Source: Calliopum simillimum (lineage: Eukaryota; Arthropoda; Insecta; Diptera; Lauxaniidae). From it: DNA of 64,000 bases. The stretch is taken from NCBI GenBank assembly GCA_951812925.1, contig OX638372.1:8804001-8868000 (forward strand), read 5' to 3'. Position numbers and translations under genes: made by a program. Below, in pieces: positions 1 to 11,044 of this stretch (within the stretch, counting starts at the first letter, position 1; every line of letters begins with the position of its first letter). The notes under the pieces were generated by a model, which saw nothing but the letters and a program-made list of their open reading frames with translations, was not told the origin of the DNA and searched no databases.

Positions 1-129
1 TTGAAGAAAATTTAACAAGGAGCTCAAAAAAATTTTAAAAAGGTATGTTTCATACTAAAATGTTCCCAAACTCGAAAAATAGGTGGAAAAACATTTCAGT
101 TTCAAATATAAAGACCCATAACTTTTCAA

Positions 130-615
130 AGTTTTTTTCCCGTCCCGTCAGATTTCCCGAAACGAAGGTCACGAAAGTCAATTTCCCCGACAGATTTTTT
201 CCGAACTCATTTTCACGACAACATGTCGTGAATAGAAATGGTACGATTTTTTATCGCGATCTCTCGAATGAACTAACATGACCCCATTAACAAATAATTT
301 TTTTTTTTTTCGACAATTTTCGGTAAACGGTCGGTTGACGATTTTGATACATTACGGTTTTGACGACTTTGACGTAAATTGTGTACGAAAAATTTTGACT
401 TAACTGATAAATAAACGATATGATCATCTGTATCTATGGCAATGAAATTCTTGAAAAGTTTTCTTCAACGAAAAAGGGTGTCGGGAAAAAAGTGCTGTCG
501 GGAGATTCGATTCGGGAAAAAGTGTGTCTGGAAGAAGTATTCGGGAAAAACGCTTGTCGGGAATACGTATGTTGTGGAAAGTGTTGTCGGGAATGTCGAT
601 TCGGGTGCCCTGTTA
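130..615. repeat. Foldback-like cluster of GTCGGGAA motifs
   Basis: Short motifs of the form TTCCCGAC/TTTCCCG cluster at about 138-225, and their reverse complements (GTCGGGAAAAA, TTCGGGAAAAAG) recur five or six times at about 468-607. The two clusters face each other across an AT-rich centre, an architecture like the foldback element at 13756. No terminal duplication could be fixed. The open reading frames here (420-620, 436-633) are by-products of the repeat and not genes. Confidence 0.4.
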
Positions 616-3190
616 TCTAAATCCACGAGTTAGAAAGCGCATACAATTGGCTAAAAGTTTTGCGTAAAAAAGTTTTCTCTAAAATGTTATAGTGAAGCAA
701 GAAATTTTTCTTGTAGAACAAATCAAAACATTAATTTTTTCTCTATAACTATTTAGGAGTACATTTAAGATCCCTCATACCATTACAATTTTTTAATTGT
801 CTAGGCCTCTTCTATCACCTCTTAGAAGCTTCTTAACCTTCACGCTTACAAACTTATTAATGCATGGATTCCTAAAAATAAAAATTAAATAAAAAGCCTT
901 CACAAGTAATGCAAAGATATGTAACTAGCATCTATATTTAACACCGAAATTCAGAAACTCCAATTGTATACGGACTTAAGAATTATTTTAAACAATCATA
1001 CCGAAATATATTTCATTGCAACCTGCGTCCTAGTCGATGACGCTGCTAAACAACTGCATAAACCATATAATATAAGCCGACTTTAGCAATAGAGCAGTAT
1101 CTACTAGAACCATGGAGAAAACTCTCCTTTGCTGTTACTCGCTGAATCAGTGGTTAATGCATGCATATATTTTTGTATTGCTAGAATTTAAAAGTTTCCA
1201 AATCACAAGACACTATATAAGCTGCTACTTTATGTTGTATATCAATTCAGTGTTATTTTGATTGCAGTGCATTAAAGTGAAAGTGTTGACTTTTGAATAA
1301 AAAATGTTTTTTGCAGTAAAAGTTAATATATGAGTATATGTACTGTGAAATTATGAAAGTTATTTTTGAAAAGAAAAGAAATAAATATCAGAATTTTGTG
1401 CTAGCACTAATTTCATACCTTAATCTTCTTACACAAAGTCATATCGAACGGAAAACTTCCAAAAAAGCATTAACAAATTTAATATCATACTGATGACTTT
1501 TTATGGCTTTCGAAACGTTTGTTTTATTATAGGTGTCTCTTCATCGCCTCCATTTGACTGCCTTCTACATTTTACGCTTTTAAAACACTTTTGGGACTTT
1601 GACTTAATACTACTACAGCTATGGTTTTCTTAAAGCATTGCCGTAAACGCCTATTCTATCGCCTACTCTTATGTCACTGCAATCTTTTTTTTATTTTATT
1701 GTACTTATTTTACCTCTATCGATAAATTTCTTCAGCTGCTACATACTCATTCTACACCAAACTTCTTCGAATTTGTTCTTCTGCACAGAGCATCCATCTA
1801 CTTACTTGTCTTACAAATCCTTTAACAATCGCCGGTTACTTGTACACCAACACTTCAATGACAGCAAATAGATTTCACCCAGGGGGGTAATCGACATTGT
1901 AAGAGATTCGATAGGAAATTTGTTCCATATGATATTTTTTGTTGTTGTTATTGTCATTGATGTAATCACGTAAAGCCCTTTTGTCTTTGTTTGCACTCAT
2001 ATTGATTTGTAAGCTTACCATCGACACCCTCCCTCACCCCATGTGAGGTGGTTGAATTTGATTTAAGTGAAGAGGTGTCTTATTGCGGTGTCGTTTGCTT
2101 TGATTGCTTTTTAATCGATTCAATTTCGAAATAAATTAGTTTTTCTTGTAAGGGGTTTCTTTTGTGTTTCTTTTTTTTTTGGAAAATTTATTACAGATAT
2201 TCTGTAATACAAAGAATGGGTATTTCCTGCACTTTCATTCAAGTAAAAATCGAAAATTTTTACTTAAGCTTAAGCAGTATGACTTTTAAATTGGGTTAGG
2301 AAAAACATTTTACAAAAACAGCTAAAATGTATTCAGACACCTACTTGTTGTCCGACTTAAGCGAGCATCCGAAAAAGCCTTCACTCGCTCATCCTTTTCT
2401 TATTTTACGACCATCGGCTGTATAAGTCTATATGTAGGACCATTTTGCAATATTTTTTAGTGCTTATGGTCTTTAGTAAAAAGCTGTACTCTCCATGATC
2501 ACTTATAAAACTTCTGATCAGTGATTACAGTCGATTATCGTTGATTTCTCCTTCCTATTTTCCTACATTTCCTTAGAATGATGAGACTAAAGTGAGTCAA
2601 ATCTTACGATCTCACGTAATGGTTTTGGTTTCCTTCCACAACATTGCCAGTTCTTGAACTTCGTTTTTCAATTATTTTTTTCAAATGACTTTTTATCAAT
2701 TGCGTTTTCTACTGTCTTGTGGATTCTACCAGAAGGGTTGATGACAAGCTTCGTTGATAAAATTTCTTTGGAGTTTATCGGATCAACTTTTTTATGCGTG
2801 GCTTGATCTGGTTTTCAGTTGATATATGATTTCAATCTTGATTAATAAGGCATTCAGGCACCTGACTTTTAACGAATACTTTGCACACCATTTTGTTCTT
2901 TTCGATATTTTCACATAATAATCAATACTTTCCGAAATCATTGATATCATTTTTGATACTTCTGCATTTTCTCTGCGATTTTCCGTACAATACTTCTGTA
3001 ACGAACCTTTTTACCACAAACCTTGGTATAGCCGTCAGTGCCAAGGGTTCGTATACAAAAAATTTATCCGCGCCAAGGAAAAATACTTCTCAATCCACTA
3101 TTATTTTATTGCACTGTTTATCCTTGAATAGCACTTGTAGAATAAATGAAAGCTATTTACTTAGATTATAAATACTCTTCCATAAATGAA
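616..3190. other. AT-rich non-coding DNA, nothing recognised
   Basis: There is no open reading frame with protein-like composition, no paired terminal repeat and no tRNA-like box. Poly-T runs occur near 2168, and T-rich text with TTTTCGATA-type words appears towards 2900-2990. Confidence 0.6.
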
Positions 3191-3199
3191 TACTAATAA

Positions 3200-3440
3200 G
3201 AAGTGGGTAAAATGTCAACTGGATCAGGAGCCGCGCCACCATTAGCTCTCCGTGACTTGTCACTTTCGTGTCGCTTGTCTGTGTTTCCGTCTAGATGTCA
3301 GAACATTGGAAGGTCGCGCTGCCACATCCACCCCGTTGTTCTGCCCGCGCCACCGCTGCACTCTCTGGTCAGGTCAGGAAACAAAGCCTACGGTACTAGT
3401 CAGTGTCCGCTGATAAGCGTGCCCAAAGATGGTTAAAATA
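3200..3440. other. GC-richer block of unknown origin
   Basis: About 240 bases are clearly richer in G and C than the flanks and encode an open frame of 77 residues on the plus strand (3203-3436), rich in Ser, Arg, Cys and Pro. I recognise no domain on either strand. The composition resembles fly coding DNA or a retrotransposon fragment more than the surrounding AT-rich DNA, but the frame alone is weak evidence. It could be a decayed transposon ORF or a CpG-containing regulatory patch. Confidence 0.3.
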
Positions 3441-5230
3441 ATTTAAGAACACTTCTTATCTGGTTGCCAGTTGTTTTACAAGAGACCGATACCATCGCCG
3501 GCATTTGTGTTCCACCATTCCACTTATTTTCATCTACGATCTGCTGTTTCCTCCGAACAATAATTTTTGACAGTTGGCACTCTATTATGTTTCGAAACCA
3601 GGGTTGCTGTTACTTGCGATAATCATCCAACTCCTTTACAACTGCCCATCAGCGGTTGGACGATCACGTTGGCAGTAACCATTCACAGTTATTTGCTTAG
3701 GTACTTAAATCCTAAGGTTTAAATTAGTTCTAAACTTATTTAACTATAAATTCAAGGCTTTATTTTAGACTTAATCAGGGTTTTTGATATTGTTGTAAAT
3801 ACTTCTACTAAGGGACGGATGTGGGCACTAATGAAGGAACCGAATTGTTGTCCTCACCCATTATTTTTACAAATTATTCGATACTTTTTGATAATTTCCT
3901 ACGATTTTCGAAATCTTTTTTGATAGTTTTTGACTTATGATAAGAGTACTACATAACTTTTTGCAATATTGTTCAATATTTTTCGATTTTCGTCATGCTA
4001 TTTGATATTTGAGATTAAATGAAATATAAGCTTTATTCGATGATTTTTGAGTTTTAGATATTTTTCCTATTTTGAACAATATTTTTTTTTAAATTTTTCG
4101 AAGCATCCATCATATTTAAAGCTTGAAAATATGATCATTGATCATTGTCTTAGAAAAAAGGTGTTAATAAAAAAACATCAACTTTAAATTAAATATCAGA
4201 TTGTGGACCGAGCAGTGATCGGTCTCCAGGTACTATACATGCATATATGTATGTTATACAAAAATATGCAAACACTTACGAGTACATACTGACATACAAT
4301 GAATTCGTGCAGCACTTTTACTAATTTGCAAATTAATGTTCTTGCAGCACATTAAAATGTCTGACTCTACACTACATGATGAACATTAGAAACTCGTGTT
4401 CCGTCGCATAAAGATTTTTACCAGATGATAATTTTCCCTTGATAACATAGTAAAATCGTCTATAGCTTGAAGCAAGGATATGCGAATATTTTGCATTACC
4501 AAAACTTATGCATCATGTTGGTTGTTACACACTGGAACTCGTACCTCTTACTAATGTTACATTATGAAATTCTAACATTTCGTAAAAATAATAAAAGAAA
4601 CATAAACATGGTGATAAAATGTTGTACAAAAGTTAGCATTTATATTTCATTTTATTGCATTGTTCCGAAAATGTTGTTGATAAGGGAAAGTTATGGCCAT
4701 TGAATGTTTCAAGTAAAAAAAATAAACACTAAATTATCTATGGTAGATAGTAATTTTACTTTGATTTACATAATAAAATGTAAATTTTTTTGCAAATTAG
4801 GTGTAAACATATTTGCCCGAGAATTATATGCATACGTATGTTCGACTTTAAAATTTGGATTGAGCAAATGACCTTCTATTGCAAGATATAGTTAGGTCTT
4901 ATTATATATTCTAAATTTCGCATAACATACAGCACTGTCCTTGTTTTGTTGACGGGAATGAAAACGTGCAACAATTTGTGTGAGAATCAACTAAATTATT
5001 CATATAACGTTCTGTGTCTCTGTATATATTTTCTACGAAGGGATAACTAAATTTTTAGTTTTTCATGTTCATTATCGCCTGGTTTTTTAACTTTTTCTAA
5101 ATTTGTATTTTGCATGCAAACGTACCAGGAACGTCGATATACTGACAATAGATTTCTGCATGTTACCAATAGATTTATATGAAAAGTGTAAGTTTGAAAA
5201 ACTTTCAAGTTAATCATATTTGACTTTTAA
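3441..5230. other. AT-rich non-coding DNA with degenerate T-rich repeats
   Basis: Between about 3840 and 4090 the text is a degenerate run of words such as TTTTTGATA, TTTTCGA and TTTTGATAGT. Similar text occurs at 39060-39560, 47560-47650 and 49020-49330. Around 4710-4790 there is weak similarity (AATAAACACTAAATTATC) to the dispersed repeat at 24060. No gene is seen. Confidence 0.5.
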
Positions 5231-5232
5231 TA

Positions 5233-5253
5233 AAGGGTGTTTTTTTTAGAGGT
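5233..5253 (+). repeat. Left terminal inverted repeat of the rosa-like mariner
   Basis: It starts AAGGGTG, then eight T, then AGAGGT. It matches the complement of 11379-11399 at all 21 positions. TA precedes it at 5231-5232. Confidence 0.95.
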
Positions 5254-5338
5254 ATAAAACTTCAAATTGAAATAAAACACAAGAAAATCGTTTTAATATC
5301 CATCAGTTTGACTTTATTGGAAGGATAATTTTATGCCA

Positions 5339-6178
5339 TTAATGTTTAAATATGATTTCGGGCATGTGGCCGCCGCGGCTGGCTCGAATAAAGCCAATTC
5401 TACAGGTCCAATTTTCAACCACTTTTTCGAGCATATGGGGCCGTATGTCGGCAATAACGCCACGAATGTTGGCTTCCAAGTCCCCTAACGTTTCTGGTTT
5501 GTTGGAGTAGACGAGCGACTTCACATATCCTCAAAGAAAATAATCCAATGGTGTCAAATCACACGATCTTGGTGGCCAATTGGCAGGTCCATTCCGCGAA
5601 ATTATGCGCTCATCGAATGTTTCCTTCAATAAATCGATTGTGACGTGCGCTGTGTGGCATGTAGCGCCGTCTTGTTGGAACCACAACTCATCCACATTCA
5701 TGCCATCCAATTCGGGAACAAAATAGTCGGTTACCATGGCTCTATACCACTCTCCATTAACGGTAACTGACTCTCCAGCATTATTTCGGAAGAAGTATGG
5801 CCCAATGACTCCACCAGCCCATAGAGCACACCAAACAGTCAGTTTTTGTGGATGTAATGGCGTCTCAAGGGTCTCATGTGGATTCTCTTCACTCCAAATG
5901 CGGCAATTTTGCTTGTTGACGTAGCCATTCAACCAAAAATGAGCCTCATCACTGAACAAAATTTTGCGATGAAAATCAGCATCGAGCTCAATCTCATTTT
6001 CGGCCCGTATACCAAAATCACGACGCATTGCATGGTCTCGCGGCTTTAATTCTTGCACAAGCTGGATCTTGTAAGGTCGCAAGCCAAAATCTTTGCGCAA
6101 AATCTTCCATAAAGTTGATGGACAAAGCTCCAGTTGCTGTGCACGGTGGCGAATCGATTCATTCGGGTCCTCTTCAAC
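5339..6178 (-). pseudogene. rosa-like mariner transposase, C-terminal two thirds (broken)
   Basis: This part resumes the transposase at a VEEDPNES segment, runs through the end of the DNA-binding region (LELCPSTLWKILRKDFGL) and contains the DDD catalytic domain. The first Asp lies in ILFSDEAHFWLNGYV, the second in WFQQDGATCHTA and the third in CDLTPLDYFL, with 41 residues between the last two. A tryptophan codon directly after DYFL is now TGA (about 5527-5529). Beyond it the frame continues unchanged (GYVKSLVYSNKPETL) to a natural stop at 5339. All three catalytic Asp survive, so decay is recent or moderate. The N-terminal third lies 4.9 kb away at 11045-11287. Confidence 0.92.
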
Positions 6179-6564
6179 ATTTTAATAATAATAATCGAGT
6201 TTAGCTACTGCAGCTAATAGCCTTCTTAGCCAATTAGCAAAAAAAGGCTATAAATTAAATTTTTAGCTTTTTATAAAACTTTCTGAAATATGGGATAAAA
6301 AACCATGCAAGTTATATTTTGTTTCGTATCCCGTAGCTATATCACACTTTCACAACATACCGCTCTAGCCTATATGTACATAAATATGTAAGAGTGTTTT
6401 CATACACCTGCATATAAATATTCATACAAATCAGAGATGGGATGTTTGAAAAAATTTAACCCTGCATGCTGTTTGGCTCGGACAATACACTAACAAAAAA
6501 CATGCAAATACGCAAAATATGACAAAAAAAAAAAAAAAATCGTTCTAAATGATGACAAAGACAA
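6179..6564 (-). other. 3' untranslated region and microsatellite tail of the CR1 element
   Basis: This lies between the ORF2 stop and the junction with the mariner. On the element strand it ends in a short run of ATT/TTA repeats instead of poly(A). CR1-group elements usually end in short tandem repeats, so this agrees with the clade call. Confidence 0.7.
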
Positions 6565-9438
6565 CTAACTACAGTTATTTTTCAATCTAAGTTTGAGTTG
6601 ACCTTTTGACAAGTTAACATTATAAAATTCACAATTATTGACAAGGGTTGTCATTCGATTAAAAGGAGCTGAAAACATATAATTACTTCTGCTAACTGGC
6701 TGATAAAATAATTGCGGAGAATTACGTTCGCTTCTCCGATTCAAATTGAAAAAAATATAGTTAAAAAGCTCTGGAGCAGCAAGGGACCCAGTGATAAGTT
6801 GGTGCAAATAAAGAATATCTGCATTATCTCTGCGTTCCCGTAGAGACTGCATTTTAAGTAGCTTCAAACGATCCTCATAAGGAGGAAGATTTGAAGAATC
6901 AACCCAATTTAGGCCATTCAGAGCAAATCGAATAAAATTTTTTTGGATTCTTTCGATTCTATCAATATGAACATTATAAAATGGTGACCAAACTTGACTA
7001 GCGTACTCCAAGTGAGGACGCACAATCGTATTATATAAAGTTATCGTTACTAATGAATTATTAAATTCTTTGGCCCACCTTTTTATAAAGCCAAGCAGAG
7101 AAGCTGCTTTCTTACATATTTGATTTATATGTTCATTAAATGTTATTTTGTCATCAAAATAGACACCTAGATCTTTTACAAAATACACACGACAGATGTT
7201 TTTGTCTTTCAATACATAATCAAATTTTATATTGTTTTTCTTCCTAGAAAACGTTATTGTTTGGCATTTATCAGGATTTAGATGCAAGTTATTTTTAAAG
7301 CACCACGTTTCAAATGATTTCAAATCAGACTGAAGCATAACAGTATCGTAATTTTCCCTCACGGACTTGAAAATTTTCATATCATCCGCATAAATTAGCA
7401 AATTAGAGTTTTTAATGATATGGGTTACATCATTTATAGCCAAGATAAATAGTAACGGTCCTAGGTGACTACCTTGTGGGACACCTGAAGTCGCCGTAAA
7501 GGAAGAAGATAACACTTTACGAAATCTTACTTGATATGATCGATCTAATAAATAAGATTCAATCCAGCCGATGAAGATGGAAGGAAATCCAAGTTTTTCT
7601 AATTTAAACATAATTAAACTATGTGGTAGCTTATCAAATGCTTTACTAAAGTCTGTGTAGACGCAGTCAACTTGGCAGCCAGAGTCTAATGAACTCAAAG
7701 CAAATGAAGAAAAATCAAGAAGGTTCGAGGCTGTAGATCTACCATTAACAAATCCATGCTGACGTGTTGAAATGATTTCACTGCAGTGGACTTTGACTTG
7801 ATCATAGATAATCTTTTCAAAAAGTTTGGGAATTACCGATAACTTAGCTATTGGTCGATAGTTAGACACATCACTCTTACATCCCTTTTTAAATATAGGA
7901 CTTATAAACGATTTTTTCCATTGTTTAGGAAAATAGCTATCATTTAAAGATTTATTAAATAAAAAACTGAGCGACTGGCTCAAAATTGAGCTACAATTAA
8001 CAAGTACTATGGCAGGTATGCCATCAGGTCCTGGGCAAGAACTATCTTCAACTGATAAAATATATTTCACTATAAGCTCAGGAGAAAATGAAAACTCAGT
8101 CATTGAAACTATTGGATCATTATCCATGAATTCGAAATAATTTTCATCAGGAGAAAATTGATCTGTTGAAAATGATTTTTTGAACAAGTCGGCAAACAAC
8201 TCGGCAATAATTTTAGGGTTATTTGTATACCCTTCCGATGCCTTGAATTCAGACGGAAACCCGTCCGATTTTTTTTTAGAATTAATAAAACCCCAAAAGT
8301 TTTTGGGGTCTTGTAAAATATTCAACTTCATTTTATTCATATAATCATAATAGGCTGAAGCTGATTTCAATTTAAATTCCTGAAACAAACGATCGTATGT
8401 CTCAAGGTCATTTTGATTTTGACTGCTGACGTATTTTTTCCAAGCTCTATTTCGACAATTTCGTATATTTTTCAACTCTTTCGAATACCAGGGGTATGAT
8501 GAATTATCGAGTTGTTTTATAGTACGTGGTACAGACAATGATATTGCTGAAGATAGTTCACTGTAAAAAAAGTTAATACAGGTATCTAGACAATTGTCAT
8601 TGAAAACATTTTGCATATTGTTTAGCTTGTTTTCCAAAATAGCATTCAGCTTCACAAAGTCAGCTTTTTTAAAATTATATTCAAAAATTTTAGTCGGTGA
8701 ATTTGATTGAAGTAAATTATTATTGTCGATTTGAAATAAAATACTCAATGGAGGATGATAGGCATCAACCACAGATAGGGCATGGAAAGCATTTTCGACT
8801 ACGATATTGTTACTATCAGTAGCCAAAACTAAGTCAAGTTGTCGCCCATGACAATTTTTTATACAACTAATTTGTTGTAAATTGGTTAAAATTTCATCAA
8901 CAAATATATGTTGTTGTCGAGTTGTGGGATTAGACACATACGAATATGTGTCATCCTCAGATAAAGTCCATTTAAGGCCAGGTAAATTAAAATCACCCAA
9001 CAATAAAATGTCGTCGTTATCGTTGAGTTCACTGATGATAGTATCTACGGCCTGTGACAGATTGTCATAGACTTCAGTAATACTATCAGGAGGTATATAA
9101 GCGTTTAAAATGTATAAGAAAGATTTTCTAAGCAAAACTTTAACGCAGATAATCTCCAAATCAGGCGCACAAGGTATTTCGAACAGTGAACTAGTCAAAT
9201 AATTTTTAATAGCTATAAGTACACCTCCACCAACAGAGGAGGAATCATCCTTATATCTATCCCTTCTAAAAACATTAAAAGTATGGTCAAACAGCTCTGA
9301 ATTCAGTATATTTTTACTTAACCAAGTCTCAGTAAAAATAATAATATCATCAGAGAAATTCTGAGTTTCTAAAAAAACTTCATGCGTCTTAGACCGTAGA
9401 CCCCTTACATTTTGATAATAAAGGGACAATCTACTTAG
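6565..9438 (-). CDS. CR1-group ORF2: endonuclease and reverse transcriptase
   Basis: This enzyme nicks target DNA and copies the element RNA at the nick (target-primed reverse transcription). Numbering from the TTG at 9429, the endonuclease spans about 1-230 with QNVRG (Asn7), TETWL (Glu34), LLGDFN (Asp146, Asn148) and DAYHPP (His225). The reverse transcriptase spans about 500-760 with NYRPIAKLSVIPKLFEK, YTDFSKAFD (Asp593), SGVPQGSHLGPLL and YADD (690-693). About 950 residues without a stop, normal for the family. There is no ATG in this frame between an upstream TAA (9475-9477) and the endonuclease; the first Met is residue 272, beyond the endonuclease. The frame is -1 relative to ORF1, and I place its first codon (CTA, 9438) at the slippery site. 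No RNase H domain is seen. Confidence 0.93.
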   Translation of the reverse strand, partial: LSRLSLYYQNVRGLRSKTHEVFLETQNFSDDIIIFTETWLSKNILNSELFDHTFNVFRRDRYKDDSSSVGGGVLIAIKNYLTSSLFEIPCAPDLEIICVKVLLRKSFLYILNAYIPPDSITEVYDNLSQAVDTIISELNDNDDILLLGDFNLPGLKWTLSEDDTYSYVSNPTTRQQHIFVDEILTNLQQISCIKNCHGRQLDLVLATDSNNIVVENAFHALSVVDAYHPPLSILFQIDNNNLLQSNSPTKIFEYNFKKADFVKLNAILENKLNNMQNVFNDNCLDTCINFFYSELSSAISLSVPRTIKQLDNSSYPWYSKELKNIRNCRNRAWKKYVSSQNQNDLETYDRLFQEFKLKSASAYYDYMNKMKLNILQDPKNFWGFINSKKKSDGFPSEFKASEGYTNNPKIIAELFADLFKKSFSTDQFSPDENYFEFMDNDPIVSMTEFSFSPELIVKYILSVEDSSCPGPDGIPAIVLVNCSSILSQSLSFLFNKSLNDSYFPKQWKKSFISPIFKKGCKSDVSNYRPIAKLSVIPKLFEKIIYDQVKVHCSEIISTRQHGFVNGRSTASNLLDFSSFALSSLDSGCQVDCVYTDFSKAFDKLPHSLIMFKLEKLGFPSIFIGWIESYLLDRSYQVRFRKVLSSSFTATSGVPQGSHLGPLLFILAINDVTHIIKNSNLLIYADDMKIFKSVRENYDTVMLQSDLKSFETWCFKNNLHLNPDKCQTITFSRKKNNIKFDYVLKDKNICRVYFVKDLGVYFDDKITFNEHINQICKKAASLLGFIKRWAKEFNNSLVTITLYNTIVRPHLEYASQVWSPFYNVHIDRIERIQKNFIRFALNGLNWVDSSNLPPYEDRLKLLKMQSLRERRDNADILYLHQLITGSLAAPELFNYIFFNLNRRSERNSPQLFYQPVSRSNYMFSAPFNRMTTLVNNCEFYNVNLSKGQLKLRLKNNCS

Positions 9439-10379
9439 TTTTTTGGAATTGAACGCTGAGTATTTTTGGAAGTCTTATTGTTGTGCTTGGGCTTAAACTC
9501 AGATATATATATATTATCAACCCATAGGCTTGAATTGATAAGTGCATCGAAATTGCAAGAAGCCACTGTAATAGTAAATGAACCATGCGTTGGCTTATTA
9601 CCAATTTTTTTACAAGATAGAAAGGCATCGGAAGGAATTATATTATTTTGATTTATAAAATCTTTAATATTGTCAGTTGTTGTGTCCGGGTGCAAGCGCG
9701 AAATGAAAATTGTCCTTGGTCTAGGTAAAGACCTCAAAGAAATAGGAGGATCAGCGGTAACAAACGCGTTGATAGCTTGCACGGGCTGAGATGCCAATGG
9801 AGGATCATTGGTTGAAGGAATTAATTGGGTATTGCATGAAGTGAGGGCCTGATTACTAGGCTGAGCTGTTGAATTATTGGCTTCGTCCCCACTCACAATG
9901 ATTAAATTTTTGCGAACTTTTCTCTTTGTATTCCTTTTTTTCTTTTTTAAAGGAATGGGAGATTTAGGAGAAGAGGCCAGTAAAACCCCAGGTGCTTTAG
10001 TAATAACTTCGTTGAAAGCCACAGTTTCATTAATAACTGTCTCATTTATGGTTACATCCATAGAAGGAGTAACGTCATGATAGTTGGAAATAATATCTTT
10101 GAATTTAGAATTCAAATCGTTCAAATTTTCCGCAAATATCATAATCTTTTCGAAAAAAGACGAGGGAGAAGTTGTTCGACAAGAAACACAGTACCACTGA
10201 AGCCCTGAGCGCGGAGAATTAATCACATCAGTTATAGAATTAGAAAAACCCACGCAAGATGCATGAAACATCTGTTCGCATGGACCTGAGCAAGGAAACA
10301 TTGCGTGTAAAATGTTATGGTTTTGACATTTTACACCCAATGAACATTCTACAAGATTATCCGAAGAGAAATAATCCAT
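9435..10379 (-). CDS. CR1-group ORF1: PHD-like zinc finger and RRM-like protein
   Basis: Likely the RNA-binding or chaperone protein of the element. I start it at ATG 10379 (314 residues). The frame stays open to 10511, but that extension is hydrophobic leader-like text without family resemblance. Residues 12-67 hold Cys12, Cys18, Cys30, Cys34, His39, Cys42, Cys64 and Cys67, a C4HC3 pattern like PHD fingers known in CR1-like ORF1 proteins. A lysine/arginine-rich stretch (KKKKRNTKRKVRK) follows in the middle. Towards the C-terminus RTIFISRLHPDTTTDNIKDF looks like the first strand and helix of an RRM-like fold. The stop TAA (9435-9437) overlaps the frameshift signal into ORF2. Confidence 0.85.
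   Translation of the reverse strand: MDYFSSDNLVECSLGVKCQNHNILHAMFPCSGPCEQMFHASCVGFSNSITDVINSPRSGLQWYCVSCRTTSPSSFFEKIMIFAENLNDLNSKFKDIISNYHDVTPSMDVTINETVINETVAFNEVITKAPGVLLASSPKSPIPLKKKKRNTKRKVRKNLIIVSGDEANNSTAQPSNQALTSCNTQLIPSTNDPPLASQPVQAINAFVTADPPISLRSLPRPRTIFISRLHPDTTTDNIKDFINQNNIIPSDAFLSCKKIGNKPTHGSFTITVASCNFDALINSSLWVDNIYISEFKPKHNNKTSKNTQRSIPKN
9438..9444 (-). other. Putative -1 ribosomal frameshift heptamer A AAA AAC
   Basis: On the minus strand the ORF1 codons read CCA AAA AAC TAA, which puts the classic slippery heptamer A AAA AAC in the zero frame directly before the stop (9437-9435). A slip of one base back gives CTA AGT AGA TTG, which is the ORF2 frame, and the endonuclease begins within ten codons. 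This would give one ORF1-ORF2 fusion of about 1270 residues. I have not modelled a downstream structure. Confidence 0.75.
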
Positions 10380-11040
10380 TGAGAAAGAAAAAAATAATTT
10401 TTTAAAAGATATAAAAACTAAAAAAATTTTTTGAACCGCTGGGCTAAAAGGGGTTAAGAACTGAACAACAACAGCAGCACAAAAGAGAAAAACGTACACT
10501 TGTAATCGCAAAGGAGAAAAATAAAATATGTATGTTTTTATTCAGTTGTCAATATATCAAAACTGAATTTTTAATATTGTTCTTTAATTTAATTATATAG
10601 GCTCTTGTTAAATCACACGAAAAAAATTAATTTATCAACCGGCAAACAAAATACATTTTTTTTTTTTTTTTTTGTTACTAACAAAGCATTAACATGCATA
10701 TGTACATATATATATATGCATGCAAAGTAAGATGTTGAGCAGAAGCAACAACAATACTGTTGATGAACTTCGCGAAGCACAAAAAGAAATGCAAAACAAG
10801 ACGAAAATGCGCGCACTTACTTTGTAATTTTTAATGCTTTGTTAATTTGGTATTAAAAACAAACACATTTAATATAAAACAACTAAACGAAAATACGAAA
10901 ATATTCACTACGTTTGTTTAAAACATAAATTAGTATGAAACGAGATTTAAAACAAGAGTTATTAAACACAAAATAATAACATTACTCAATTTAAATTTAC
11001 ACGCAAAATACACACAACCGCCACCGACTATGTAACGAGA
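10380..11040 (-). other. 5' leader of the CR1 element
   Basis: AT-rich leader upstream of ORF1, containing an alternating purine-pyrimidine patch at about 10693-10722 (TGCATATGTACATATATATA). An internal promoter is expected for a LINE, but I cannot identify one by eye. The right limit is set by where transposase homology resumes (11045). Confidence 0.6.
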
Positions 11041-11044
11041 TCAA

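Larger units (their letters stand above)
6179..11040 (-). mobile_element. CR1-group non-LTR retrotransposon, apparently full length
   Basis: A 4.9-kb LINE on the minus strand inserted into the rosa-like transposase. It has a leader of about 660 bases, ORF1 (9435-10379), ORF2 (6565-9438), a 3' region of about 385 bases and a short ATT/TTA tail (about 6180-6193 on the plus strand). The combination of an ORF1 PHD-like finger and an ORF2 with apurinic-type endonuclease and reverse transcriptase, without RNase H, fits the CR1/L2/Kiri group; the exact clade is not resolved. Neither ORF has an internal stop, so it could be a young and possibly competent copy. Possible 5-bp target duplication TCAAC at 6174-6178 and 11041-11045, but this may be chance. 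Confidence 0.88.

Noticed and set aside
8882..9070. Plus-strand frames inside the CR1 element
   Set aside because: They are shadows of ORF2 and ORF1 on the opposite strand.
10380..10511. N-terminal extension of CR1 ORF1 (44 residues, hydrophobic, signal-peptide-like)
   Set aside because: The PHD-like finger starts right after Met 10379, and the extension looks like translated leader DNA.
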